39,826 nucleotides of DNA. It comes from Verrucomicrobiia bacterium. Lineage in GTDB: Bacteria; Verrucomicrobiota; Verrucomicrobiia; Limisphaerales; UBA1100. The notes beneath the pieces are model-generated. The model had not been told where the DNA came from. It saw only the letters and a list, made by a program, of their open reading frames with translations, and did no database searches. Every line of letters starts with the position of its first letter. Position 1 is the first letter of the stretch. Where the stretch lies: NCBI GenBank assembly GCA_014239365.1, contig JAAZZB010000004.1:1-39826 (forward strand), in the 5' to 3' direction. A program made the position numbers and the translations under genes. Below, one piece after another: positions 8,887 through 16,604 of the stretch.

Positions 8887-9623
8887 TATTCGGCAACGCA
8901 TTTCAAATAACCGCCCGGCGCCACACTGATTTGCAGCTTCGCATCGAGGGCAGTGTCGACCTCGAATCGGTCAGTGGTTTTCAAAAAAGCATCCACCGCC
9001 GTGCGCGGATTATCGCCTTTGTCCCACGGGCGATCTGGAAACGACCCCACCGGCATGTCTTCAATGAGCGTGTCGCACACGACAAGATAACAACCCCTCG
9101 TGACCAGCGACGCATACAATTCCAACTCGCGCAGAACGTGCGCGTGTGTGTGGTTTGAATCCAAAACAACCATCACGCGCTCAGCTCCAGCGGCGACCGC
9201 GGCAGCTTGGGCGGCGATGGCATCATCGATGGCGGATCCTTGAATCATCTCGATGCGCTCGAACATCGGATGCGCTTCGATCTCGGCGCGATTGTGTTCG
9301 CGAATGTCGATGTCGATGCCGAGCACGCGACCATCGTTGCCGAGCAGTTGCAGCATCGACGCGTGGAAAATCAGCGAGCCGCCGTGGGCAATGCCGGTTT
9401 CGATAATGAGATCCGGTTTCGTGTCCCAAATAATTTCCTGCAACGCCGCAAGATCCTGTGGAAATTGAATCACCGGTCGACCGAGCCACGTGAAATTATA
9501 CGTGTAATGATGCGGCGCAATCGCGGCCACCCAATCGCGCGTCGCCTGCTGCACGGATGCATCCGCACGCAGTCCGTCGATGTTATCCTGCACCTCGGCA
9601 AAAAATTTGGCCACCTCACTCAT
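8886..9623 (-). CDS. CmcI-type cephalosporin-hydroxylase/methyltransferase-like protein
   Basis: A 245-residue protein resembling the CmcI/rhamnosyl O-methyltransferase family, which has a SAM-type Rossmann fold and usually methylates sugar hydroxyls despite the hydroxylase name. The cofactor loop is DLIIETGIAHGGSLIF (about 71-86), followed by the acidic strand end GRVLGIDIDIREHNR and the family motif VVLDSNHTHAHVLREL, where D155 and H158 are the likely metal or catalytic residues. WDKGDNPRTAVDAFL near residue 210 is also typical. The ATG at 9623 overlaps the WbqC stop as ATGA, which excludes a 21-codon extension. In this operon it most likely O-methylates a sugar residue before or after transfer; hydroxylation is not excluded. 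Confidence 0.85.
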   Translation of the reverse strand: MSEVAKFFAEVQDNIDGLRADASVQQATRDWVAAIAPHHYTYNFTWLGRPVIQFPQDLAALQEIIWDTKPDLIIETGIAHGGSLIFHASMLQLLGNDGRVLGIDIDIREHNRAEIEAHPMFERIEMIQGSAIDDAIAAQAAAVAAGAERVMVVLDSNHTHAHVLRELELYASLVTRGCYLVVCDTLIEDMPVGSFPDRPWDKGDNPRTAVDAFLKTTDRFEVDTALDAKLQISVAPGGYLKCVAE

Positions 9624-10330
9624 CGCACGAAATCCTTCCAGTAAACCGTGCCCGAAGCAATCACTTCCCGCCCCGCGCTGCCGCAATTGGCCGCCAAATC
9701 CAACGCGCTGACAAAGGGCGTGAACGTCCCGTGCAACTGCGGATACGCGCGTTTTTCATAATCCAAATACTCCACCCGAATGCCCGCAGCCTCGAAAGCA
9801 GCGTGATCCAAATAGTCCCGCGCGCCGTGGCCGGTGACATAACGCTCCGCGCCCACCGCCTCGCAAATCGCCAACACCCGCGCCGTGCCCGTGCCTTCGA
9901 CGCCCATTGCCGACGCCCATTGGATTTCCTTCGGCGTGATTTCAAAAAAACCCGCCAACGCCTCCATACTTTCCGCGCTCAATTCCGCCAGCGATTTGCA
10001 TTCATTTCCAAAAACCGATTCCACCAAGCTCAACATTTCCTCCGCGTGCGGCGCGGCGGCGTATGCTTGTTTCAAAGTCGCAAGCTGTTTGCGTCGCCAA
10101 TCGTGTTCGGGCATTCGCGTTTCATTGAGCGACTGCCCAAGTTTGGTTTCTGCCAACGGCACCGTGAGCCACGGCGTGCCCTCGGCGGTTTTTATTTGCA
10201 CGCGATTAAAAAATCCGCCCTTCGAAAACTGCGCATCATCCAAGTGCACAAACACATCGGCCAGCTGCATCTGCTCCAACATCCCCACCCACGGGAAATA
10301 CATCGGCTGCGAAATGACGATCGTTTTCAT
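9620..10330 (-). CDS. WbqC-like protein
   Basis: A 236-residue cytoplasmic protein of the WbqC family, found in O-antigen and capsule clusters beside sugar aminotransferases. The N-terminus MKTIVISQPMYFPWVGMLEQ is the family signature, followed by ADVFVHLDDAQFSKGGFFNR and the WLTVPL stretch. The central Cys/Gly-rich GTGTARVLAICEAVGAERYVTGHGARDYLD segment continues to the C-terminus. Biochemical function is not firmly established; proposals concern modification of amino sugars, which would suit the DegT aminotransferase and GNAT neighbours. The ATG at 10330 overlaps the GNAT stop as ATGA, so this start is preferred over an ATG-less upstream extension to 10366. No membrane segment or signal peptide. 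Confidence 0.88.
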   Translation of the reverse strand: MKTIVISQPMYFPWVGMLEQMQLADVFVHLDDAQFSKGGFFNRVQIKTAEGTPWLTVPLAETKLGQSLNETRMPEHDWRRKQLATLKQAYAAAPHAEEMLSLVESVFGNECKSLAELSAESMEALAGFFEITPKEIQWASAMGVEGTGTARVLAICEAVGAERYVTGHGARDYLDHAAFEAAGIRVEYLDYEKRAYPQLHGTFTPFVSALDLAANCGSAGREVIASGTVYWKDFVR

Positions 10331-10845
10331 CGTAGCGCTTTCTCCATAAAAACAACGTCTCGCCAATGCGCGCCATCAAAGTGATGCCGCCGTTTGATTT
10401 CCAAAATTTTGAATTTCAATTTCCGATACAACGCAATCGCCCGATGATTAACCCGCAACACGCGCAACGTCAGTTTTTTACAACGCAACTTTTTCTTCGC
10501 GTGCAATTCCAAAAGCCCCATCGCCTTTGCCGCCACACCTTTGCCCCGAACCGATCGCGCCAAACAAATTCCCAAATCCGCCGTGCCCGCTTTGCGGTCA
10601 ACCCGCGTCAACTGCACAAACCCGCACGGGCCGCCGCAGTCGACCACGAGGAACACGCCGCACGCATCACGCGTACGTCGCCGAATCCACGCCCGCACTT
10701 GCGCGGGCGAATACTGCTGCGGCTTAATCATTAGTTGCCGTTGAATGGCGGTGTCATTTCGCAGCGTCGAGAGAACCGAGAAATCCATTTTCACTGGCGC
10801 ACGCAGTGTCACGGAATCGCCTTTACTATTCGCAGTAAATTTCAT
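10327..10845 (-). CDS. GNAT-family N-acetyltransferase
   Basis: A 172-residue acetyltransferase of the RimJ/RimL-like GNAT type. Motif A for acetyl-CoA pyrophosphate is RSVRGKGVA (residues 97-105), preceded by the beta-bulge strand ADLGICLA. The C-terminal part ends with the usual NHRAIALYRKLKFK segment and a strand ending DVVFMEKAL. It probably N-acetylates the amino group installed by the DegT aminotransferase on a nucleotide sugar, as in other deoxyamino-sugar pathways. Its position beside WbqC and two genes from the aminotransferase supports this. It is separated from the preceding methyltransferase gene by 115 nt holding an inverted repeat, the largest gap in the operon, so it may begin a second transcription unit. 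The product is markedly basic. Confidence 0.87.
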   Translation of the reverse strand: MKFTANSKGDSVTLRAPVKMDFSVLSTLRNDTAIQRQLMIKPQQYSPAQVRAWIRRRTRDACGVFLVVDCGGPCGFVQLTRVDRKAGTADLGICLARSVRGKGVAAKAMGLLELHAKKKLRCKKLTLRVLRVNHRAIALYRKLKFKILEIKRRHHFDGAHWRDVVFMEKALR

Positions 10846-10878
10846 TCGGAAAAATCCTCAACACACAGAACGTCCCAC

Positions 10879-10944
10879 TGTGCTGCCGGCATCTTGCCGG
10901 CAGAAGTTGCGTTTCCGACCAGCCGGCAAGATGCCGGCAGCACA
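10879..10944. repeat. Perfect 23-bp inverted repeat (intergenic hairpin)
   Basis: Arms 10879-10901 and 10922-10944 are perfect reverse complements separated by a 20-nt loop. Each arm contains the internal palindrome GCCGGCATCTTGCCGGC. It fills the only sizeable gap in the glycan operon. No T-run follows on either strand, so it is a REP-like dispersed element or an attenuator/processing hairpin rather than a classical terminator. Confidence 0.8.
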
Positions 10945-10960
10945 TTAACGCGCCATTTGC

Positions 10961-12094
10961 TCACGGGAAAAACACCTCCAATTTTCGTGGCCATTCCATC
11001 GCCGCTAATTCCTCGCGGGCCACACGAGGGTTCAATCCGACGTACAGTCGCCGTACCGTTTTAGACAATACCTCGGGGGCAAGAATGGGTTTCTCTAACA
11101 AAATCTGCTTTTGCCGATGCGGGTTTTGGTCTAGAAAACATTTCACCGCTTCGGGTCGTTCGAGGCAGGCGTGGATGTATGTGCCATAAAATCCGGCGCC
11201 GTAAATCGCCGCTTCGCCGTTGCTCGCATTTTCAAATGCTCGAACGCGGTTGCCAAATTCCTGCCAGTATTCGGCCATCTCGATGACAGCATCAGCGACC
11301 GAGTTTGTGGTTGGCTCAATTCCATCCGCATCACATTTTTCTGCGACCACCACCCACGCGCTGTTGTGCGCCGCGCTGTCAATTTCGCGCACGGCAAATC
11401 CAGCATCAGCGAGCAAACGATGCAGCGAGTTTTCGGAAAAATGATTCACATGGTCGGCCACCACGAGGTCGGCAGTGTTCGTAAACACATTGGGCACGAG
11501 AAAATAAAATGTGCCCCCGTCACGCAACAGCCGATGCGCTTCGGCGACAAACGCCTTCGGCGCAGCGACGTGTTCCAGCGCAAAAAATGAAATCACTGCA
11601 TCAAATCGTCCGGCCCATTCGGCGGGCACCTTGTTCACCGCTTGGTTTTCAGCGGGCACGAAGGCATTCCAAAAGTCGCGGTACTGTTCGCCCACATCGA
11701 AGACGTGCGGGGCAATATCATCACGGCGGGCGTGGAGGGCTTTGAGCGTGGCGGCCTTGCCGCAGCCGTAGTCGAGCACTTGCGCGTTGGGCGGGAGGTC
11801 GAGTTTTTCCAGCAATGTGGTGACTTGATGTTTGGTGCGGAAAATTTTCTGCCCTTCGTGGACGGCGTACAGTTGATCCTCCTCCTCGCTGGCGGTGAGG
11901 ATGTGATAATCTTCGGCGTAAAATTTTTCCAGCGCGGGCAGCGGCGCGGTTTGGGTGTGATCGCAACTCGCGCAATGCCAAACGCGCGTGGGCCCCTCAA
12001 GCACTTGACACAGCGAAGTAATGGAAACCGGCCTCGCGGATTCGTAAACCGGCGCGCCCAGTGGCTCGTTGCAAATGTTGCAGGCGTCCATCAT
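10961..12094 (-). CDS. Zinc-finger class I SAM methyltransferase with C-terminal Rossmann-like domain
   Basis: About 377 residues in three parts. The N-terminus has four cysteines, C5/C8 and C41/C44 (CNIC and CASC), placed as a zinc-binding module. The central methyltransferase has the SAM loop VLDYGCGKAATL (107-118) and a post-motif FFALEHV. The C-terminal part contains AAIYGAGFYGTYI, like the C-terminal domain of sugar C-methyltransferases. The architecture parallels the 404-residue C-methyltransferase three genes upstream, but the sequences clearly differ, so the cluster has two such enzymes. The substrate is probably a nucleotide deoxysugar, with C- or O-methylation undecided. The start at 12094 forms an ATGA overlap with the PhyH stop; the following ATG at 12091 is an alternative. 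Confidence 0.85.
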   Translation of the reverse strand: MMDACNICNEPLGAPVYESARPVSITSLCQVLEGPTRVWHCASCDHTQTAPLPALEKFYAEDYHILTASEEEDQLYAVHEGQKIFRTKHQVTTLLEKLDLPPNAQVLDYGCGKAATLKALHARRDDIAPHVFDVGEQYRDFWNAFVPAENQAVNKVPAEWAGRFDAVISFFALEHVAAPKAFVAEAHRLLRDGGTFYFLVPNVFTNTADLVVADHVNHFSENSLHRLLADAGFAVREIDSAAHNSAWVVVAEKCDADGIEPTTNSVADAVIEMAEYWQEFGNRVRAFENASNGEAAIYGAGFYGTYIHACLERPEAVKCFLDQNPHRQKQILLEKPILAPEVLSKTVRRLYVGLNPRVAREELAAMEWPRKLEVFFP

Positions 12095-12930
12095 TCCACC
12101 ACCCATTCCGGATGCACCGCGCGGAGGTCATTGCCAGCAGCGTACGCGCCGGGCCATCCGAGCTTTTTACCGGTCGGCTCTGCAAAGTTGAACCACCGCA
12201 TTTGCATCGACCACCGCGAGCGGGCGGCACGGTTTTCGCCGGAGCGATGGAGCGTGAGGAAATCGACGAGCACCAAATCGCCCGGCTCCGTGAGTGGCGC
12301 GGATTTCTCGTACTTGGCAACGCGCACTGCTTCATCGGCCAAGGTCAATCCGTATGCACCGGTTTTGTCGGGGTTATCCGAATCACGTTCGCGCACCGGC
12401 GCAAGGCCGTCTTTGTGCGAGCCGATGCAAAACTCCACGGGGCCGAGTTCATCGGTCATCGCCAGCAACGGACTCCAAAAAACCAGCCCATCCAAACTAC
12501 GCAACTGCGCGGGATAATCCTGATGCCATCCGGCGCGGAATTTTTCCTCGGCTGGATTATCAATGCGAATGCCATAACCGCCCGCCGCGATGGCCGGGGC
12601 GTTCGTGCCTCGCACATGCCGCACGACGGCCTCGTGCTTGGCGCTGGCCACGATGCGAATGAACGCGGGGATTTGTTTGACCGCATCATACACCACGCCG
12701 CCGAGGGCGCGATCGTGCGCAATGAGGGCTTGATAGCCCGCGTCAAATGTCTCGGGCGCAAAGTCGGTTTGCTCGATGGCAAGCGAGTGTTGTTCAATGA
12801 GCAAAGCAATTATCGAATGGATGCCGCGTTGCACGGCTTCCACTTCCGCCGGTTCATAAAACGCGGGTAGCACGACAAAACCATCGCGTGCGAAGGCTGC
12901 GAGTTGTTCGGTTGTCAGTAGCGCGCTCAT
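12091..12930 (-). CDS. PhyH-family Fe(II)/2-oxoglutarate dioxygenase
   Basis: A 279-residue double-stranded beta-helix oxygenase of the phytanoyl-CoA dioxygenase family. The iron ligands appear as H136 and D138 in GWHQDYPAQ and H228 in FLTLHRSGENR, with R234 or R239 suited to bind 2-oxoglutarate. The N-terminus (LTTEQLAAFARDGFVVLP) is the usual PhyH opening. Such enzymes hydroxylate or oxidise small molecules, and several sit in glycan clusters. Here it may hydroxylate a sugar or an acyl substituent; the substrate is unknown. The start at 12930 gives an ATGA overlap with the epimerase stop and removes an implausible 20-residue Arg-rich extension. It lies between the 3,5-epimerase and the second methyltransferase genes. 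Confidence 0.9.
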   Translation of the reverse strand: MSALLTTEQLAAFARDGFVVLPAFYEPAEVEAVQRGIHSIIALLIEQHSLAIEQTDFAPETFDAGYQALIAHDRALGGVVYDAVKQIPAFIRIVASAKHEAVVRHVRGTNAPAIAAGGYGIRIDNPAEEKFRAGWHQDYPAQLRSLDGLVFWSPLLAMTDELGPVEFCIGSHKDGLAPVRERDSDNPDKTGAYGLTLADEAVRVAKYEKSAPLTEPGDLVLVDFLTLHRSGENRAARSRWSMQMRWFNFAEPTGKKLGWPGAYAAGNDLRAVHPEWVVE

Positions 12931-13457
12931 TCGGTGAAATCTGGAAAAGACAAGTCGCGCTCGCACACGATGGCTTCGGCGATGGGCCATTGGATTTGGA
13001 ACGCGGCGTCATCCCAGCGCACACCGCTGGCGGACTCCGGCGCGTAGGGCGCGCTCATTTGATAAAATAATGTGGTTTCGTCGGTAAGCGTTTGGAATCC
13101 GTGCGCGACGCCCTCGGGCAAAAAAACGGCTAGGCAATTCTCGGCGCTGAGTTCGGTGGCGATGGATTGCTTGAACGTCGGCGACTCCGGGCGGAGATCC
13201 AAGGCGACATCGTGTACCGCACCGGCGACGCAGCGCACGAGCTTGGCTTCGGCGTCCGGGGCGGTTTGGAAATGCATTCCGCGTACGGTTCCGCGTTGGG
13301 TGTTGTGCGAGAGATTGGTTTGAGCGAGGTCGGTCGGCAATCCGTGCACGGCAAATTCCTCGCGGCACCACGCACGCGCAAACCATCCGCGCTCGTCCGC
13401 GTGCTTTTCCAATTCGATAACGAATACGCCAGCGATTTTTGTTTCGTTAAATTTCAT
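12927..13457 (-). CDS. RmlC-like NDP-4-keto-6-deoxyhexose 3,5-epimerase
   Basis: A 176-residue cupin of the dTDP-4-dehydrorhamnose 3,5-epimerase family, which inverts C3 and/or C5 of 4-keto-6-deoxy nucleotide sugars. Catalytic residues match RmlC: H62 in VRGMHFQ and Y132 in LFYQMS, with the substrate-binding RGW near residue 23-25 and PEGVAHGFQ at 115-122. The family is normally annotated for dTDP-rhamnose, but no rmlA, rmlB or rmlD is present. The neighbours are rfbF and rfbG, so the substrate here is more likely the CDP-4-keto sugar, possibly after C-methylation by the adjacent upstream enzyme. The ATG follows the C-methyltransferase TAA with no spacer, implying tight translational coupling. 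Confidence 0.9.
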   Translation of the reverse strand: MKFNETKIAGVFVIELEKHADERGWFARAWCREEFAVHGLPTDLAQTNLSHNTQRGTVRGMHFQTAPDAEAKLVRCVAGAVHDVALDLRPESPTFKQSIATELSAENCLAVFLPEGVAHGFQTLTDETTLFYQMSAPYAPESASGVRWDDAAFQIQWPIAEAIVCERDLSFPDFTE

Positions 13458-14672
13458 TTAGACTAAATGGACTTCGGGAATGGGAATCAGGAATTTCCCG
13501 CCCGCGGCGCGGTACGATTGCTGCTGCGCGAGGATTTCATCGGCGAAATTCCACGCCAACAATAAAGTGACGTCCGGCGCGCGTTGGGCCAGTTCCTCGG
13601 CGGGCACTATCGGCACGTGTACGCCGGGCATTAGCTTGCCCTGCTTGTGTGGGCTGCGATCGGCGACGAAGGCAAGGTCATTGGCCGTGATGCCACAAAA
13701 ATTCAAAAACGTGCTGCCCTTCGCCGCCGCGCCGTAAGCGGCGAGGGATTTGCCTTCGGCTTTGAGAGCGGCGATTTGGGCGCGTAATCGCTCGCGAATG
13801 GCTGAGGCTTGGGCGGCAAAATTTTGATAATAACCGAGACTACCCACGCCCAATTCGTTTTCCTCTGCGCGTAATGCCGTGACGGTTTCATCTGCGGCGT
13901 GCGAATTGTGTCGCACAAAAATCCGCAGCGAATCGCCGTGCATCGGCGTGCGTTCGACGCGGGTAATGCGGAGGCCGTAGCGGGCGATGAGCGGTTCAAG
14001 GGCGGTGAGGGTGAAATAGAAAACGTGCTCGTGATAGATTGTGTCGAATTCGGTTTGGGCAATCATCTCGGCCGCGTGCGGGAATTCGAGAATGGCGCGG
14101 CCTTCGGGTGCAAGCAGTGTTGCAAGGCCGGCGACGAAGTCATTGGGATCCGGCGCGTGGGCGAAGACGTTGTTGGCGAGAATGAGATCGGGTTTGTTTT
14201 CGGCAGCTAATTCTTGTGCGAGTTTTTCTGTGAAAAAATCCGTGCGCGTTTGGATGCCTTTTGCGCGCGCGACGGTGGCGATGTTTTCGGCGGGCTCGAT
14301 GCCGAGGTGTTCAATATTGACCTCGGCGAAATGGCGCAGGAGATAGCCATCGTTGCTGGCGATTTCGATGACGTAGTTTGGCGCAAATTCTTCGCGATAG
14401 CGCGCGGCGCATTCGGCGGCGTGTTTGACCCACGCATCGGAGTAGGACGAAAAATAAATGTAATCGCTAAACAACTCGACGGGCGGCACGAGATCGGTGA
14501 TTTGCAGCAGCCAACATTCGGTGCACGCGGCGAGGCGCAGCGGGAAGCGCGGCTCGGGTTGGGCGAGGTCTTCGGGGGCGAGAAGATTATTGGCGAGCGG
14601 TTGTTCACCGAGATCGAGAATCAATTCGCCGGAGCGCGCGGCGCACGAGCGACATTGAAAATTCTCCAGCAT
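13458..14672 (-). CDS. TylCIII/NovU-type sugar C-methyltransferase
   Basis: A 404-residue three-domain enzyme of the family that adds a methyl group to a carbon next to the keto group of 4-keto-6-deoxy nucleotide sugars. The N-terminal zinc module uses C7/C10 (CRSC) and C50/C53 (CTEC). The SAM loop is VIEIASNDGYLL (101-112), a hallmark of this family, followed by YHEHVFYFT and GDSLRIFVRH. The C-terminal Rossmann-like domain has AAYGAAAKGSTFLN. It sits directly downstream of rfbF-rfbG and directly upstream of the epimerase, so the predicted reaction is C-methylation of a CDP-4-keto-6-deoxyhexose, giving a branched sugar of the virenose/mycarose class. The start at 14672 lies 2 nt after the rfbG stop; the much longer in-frame extension is antisense-like Arg-rich sequence and is rejected. 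Confidence 0.92.
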   Translation of the reverse strand: MLENFQCRSCAARSGELILDLGEQPLANNLLAPEDLAQPEPRFPLRLAACTECWLLQITDLVPPVELFSDYIYFSSYSDAWVKHAAECAARYREEFAPNYVIEIASNDGYLLRHFAEVNIEHLGIEPAENIATVARAKGIQTRTDFFTEKLAQELAAENKPDLILANNVFAHAPDPNDFVAGLATLLAPEGRAILEFPHAAEMIAQTEFDTIYHEHVFYFTLTALEPLIARYGLRITRVERTPMHGDSLRIFVRHNSHAADETVTALRAEENELGVGSLGYYQNFAAQASAIRERLRAQIAALKAEGKSLAAYGAAAKGSTFLNFCGITANDLAFVADRSPHKQGKLMPGVHVPIVPAEELAQRAPDVTLLLAWNFADEILAQQQSYRAAGGKFLIPIPEVHLV

Positions 14673-14674
14673 TT

Positions 14675-15745
14675 TTATTGGGCCCACGCGGCGGATGCAG
14701 CAGTGGCATCGGCGGTGAATGCCTCGAGCTGAGCGAGGCTGAGGCCGTGGAGATCTTCGGCGTTTACGATGTGCCGTTGGTGATACCAACGCGCGGTGCG
14801 TTGGACGGTGGTGGCGAAATCCCAAACGGGTTGCCAGCCAAGTTGCTCGCGGGCTTTGTCGATGGCGAGCGAAAGCGTGGCGGCTTCGTGCGGGGCGGTT
14901 GGATCGGAGGCATCGGTCCATTCGCCGGGCCAATGTTGGAGGAAATTTTCCACGAGTTCGCGCACGGGGCGTTGGGCTTCGGGCGTGGGGCCGAAGTTGA
15001 AGGCGTCGGTGAAAGCATCCTCCTCGGCCAAGCGCGCGCCGAACCAAAGGTAGCCGGACAAACAATCGAGCACGTGCTGCCACGGACGCGTGGCGGCGGG
15101 ACTGCGCACGGCGATGGGTTCACCGGCTGCGAGCGAGCGAACGCAATCGGGCACGATTCGGTCGACACCGTAATCGCCGCCGCCAATGACGTTGCCGGCG
15201 CGGGCGGTGGCGATGCGGCCGTTAAATGCGCGTTGCCAACTGCGGGTCATGATTTCGGTGGCGGCTTTGCTGGCGGAATAAATATCGTGCCCGCCGAGTG
15301 GATCGGCCTCGGTGAAGGCGCGGGAGCTGCCGTCATTTTCATAACACTTGTCGCTGGTGACGACGACGATGGGGCAATCGTTTTTGTTTTGCCGCAATGC
15401 TTCGAGGACGTGGGCGGTGCCGAGGATGTTGGTGGTGGCGGTTTCGAGCGGGGCGTCGTACGAGCGTCGCACGAGCGGTTGGGCGGCGAGATGGAAAACG
15501 ATGTCGGGCTGCGCGTTGGCGGCGGCTTGTTTGACTAAATCGAAATCGCTGATGTCGCCGATGGTTTCGCTGGCGAACGTTTTGGGCGCGAGGGTTTCGT
15601 GGAGATTGGGCGCGGCGTGCGGTGCGAGTGCAAAGCCGTGGACGTTCGCGCCGAGGTCGCGCAACCACAGGCTGAGCCACGCGCCTTTGAAACCGGTGTG
15701 GCCGGTGACCCACGCGGTTTTGCCGCTATAAAATTTGCCGAACAT
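14675..15745 (-). CDS. rfbG: CDP-glucose 4,6-dehydratase
   Basis: A 356-residue extended short-chain dehydrogenase converting CDP-D-glucose to CDP-4-keto-6-deoxy-D-glucose with bound NAD. The Rossmann motif is TGHTGFKGAW (14-23), which is characteristic of RfbG. The catalytic set is T130 in VVTSDK and Y156/K160 in DIYSASKAATE, with VFHLAAQPLVRRSY typical of the substrate site. ARAGNVIGGGDYGVDRIVPD and RPWQHVLDCLSGYL are further RfbG signatures. The ATG at 15745 is 2 nt downstream of the rfbF stop. A TTG-initiated extension to 15847 would overlap rfbF by about 100 nt and is not preferred. In most CDP-sugar clusters the next gene is rfbH; here it is the C-methyltransferase. Confidence 0.95.
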   Translation of the reverse strand: MFGKFYSGKTAWVTGHTGFKGAWLSLWLRDLGANVHGFALAPHAAPNLHETLAPKTFASETIGDISDFDLVKQAAANAQPDIVFHLAAQPLVRRSYDAPLETATTNILGTAHVLEALRQNKNDCPIVVVTSDKCYENDGSSRAFTEADPLGGHDIYSASKAATEIMTRSWQRAFNGRIATARAGNVIGGGDYGVDRIVPDCVRSLAAGEPIAVRSPAATRPWQHVLDCLSGYLWFGARLAEEDAFTDAFNFGPTPEAQRPVRELVENFLQHWPGEWTDASDPTAPHEAATLSLAIDKAREQLGWQPVWDFATTVQRTARWYHQRHIVNAEDLHGLSLAQLEAFTADATAASAAWAQ

Positions 15746-15747
15746 TC

Positions 15748-16521
15748 CTACCAGATTTTCCACGGCGCAGCGCCGTCGGCCCACAGTGCCTCGAGCTGTT
15801 GCTGCTCGCGATGGGTGTCCATGCACTGCCAAAAGCCGGTGTGACAATGGGCCTTGAGCTGGCCTTCGCTGGCGAGGCGCTCCAATGGCTCACGCTCGAG
15901 GATGCAGTCGTCGCCGGTCAAATAATCTCCGATGCGTTTGTTGAGCACGCAATAGCCGCCGTTGACATAGCGCGGCTCGCGGTCGGGTTTTTCGCTGAAG
16001 GTGGTGATGGTGCCTTCGTTGATGGAGAGCTCGCCAAAACGGCCGGCCGGTTGCACGGCAGTGGCGGTGGCAATCGCGCCGTGGTTTTCGTGAAACTCAA
16101 TGGAGGCGTTGAGGTCGCTATCGGTCAGGCCATCGCCGTAGGTGAACAGAAAATTTTCATCGCGCACGTGCGGCAAGGCGCGCGCGAGGCGGCCGCCGGT
16201 TTCGGTGGCGGGGCCGGTGTCGAGGAGGGTCACCGTCCAGTCTTCCTCGTCGTGATGGGTGTGGTATTTCAACTCCGGCTCGCGGCCGAGCTTGAGCGTC
16301 ACGTCGCTGGTGTGCCACAGGTAGTTGCGGAAATAATCTTTGATGACCTCGCCTTTATAACCGAGGCACAAAATGAAATCGCGATGCCCGTGGTGGGCGT
16401 AGGTTTTCATAATGTGCCAGAGAATCGGCTGACCGCCGACGGGCACCATCGGCTTGGGACGATACTCCGTCTCCTCGCGCAATCGCGTGCCCTGGCCGCC
16501 GCATAGGATAACCACCTGCAT
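15748..16521 (-). CDS. rfbF: Glucose-1-phosphate cytidylyltransferase
   Basis: A 257-residue nucleotidyltransferase making CDP-D-glucose from CTP and alpha-D-glucose 1-phosphate, the entry step of CDP-deoxysugar synthesis. The nucleotide-binding signature is LCGGQGTRLREET (6-18), followed by RPKPMVPVGGQPILWHIMK. The metal and sugar-phosphate motif is FTYGDGLTDSDL, and the C-terminal HTGFWQCMDTHRE is typical of RfbF rather than of the uridylyl or thymidylyl enzymes. Length equals the family norm. This is the first gene of the minus-strand glycan operon. It is divergent from the methyltransferase gene at 16605 across an 83-nt gap, so the operon promoter should lie in 16522-16604, though no clear -35/-10 pair was found. 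No Shine-Dalgarno sequence precedes the ATG. Confidence 0.96.
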   Translation of the reverse strand: MQVVILCGGQGTRLREETEYRPKPMVPVGGQPILWHIMKTYAHHGHRDFILCLGYKGEVIKDYFRNYLWHTSDVTLKLGREPELKYHTHHDEEDWTVTLLDTGPATETGGRLARALPHVRDENFLFTYGDGLTDSDLNASIEFHENHGAIATATAVQPAGRFGELSINEGTITTFSEKPDREPRYVNGGYCVLNKRIGDYLTGDDCILEREPLERLASEGQLKAHCHTGFWQCMDTHREQQQLEALWADGAAPWKIW

Positions 16522-16604
16522 CGCGGGAGGTTAAACGGGATTGGCCCCGCTGCCAACAACCTTCGCTTTGCGCGAGCGGCTGCGATTGCTAGGTTGCCGC
16601 GGAC

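Noticed and set aside
10846..10960. Inverted repeat as a rho-independent terminator
   Set aside because: The stem is long and GC-rich, but neither strand shows a T-run after it, so a terminator call is not supported.
14673..15083. N-terminal extension of the C-methyltransferase
   Set aside because: The added 137 residues are Arg-rich antisense to rfbG in another frame, while the ATG at 14672 gives the standard zinc-module N-terminus.
12927..16521. dTDP-rhamnose pathway
   Set aside because: Only the epimerase fits; RfbF and RfbG signatures indicate CDP-glucose chemistry, and rmlA, rmlB and rmlD are absent.
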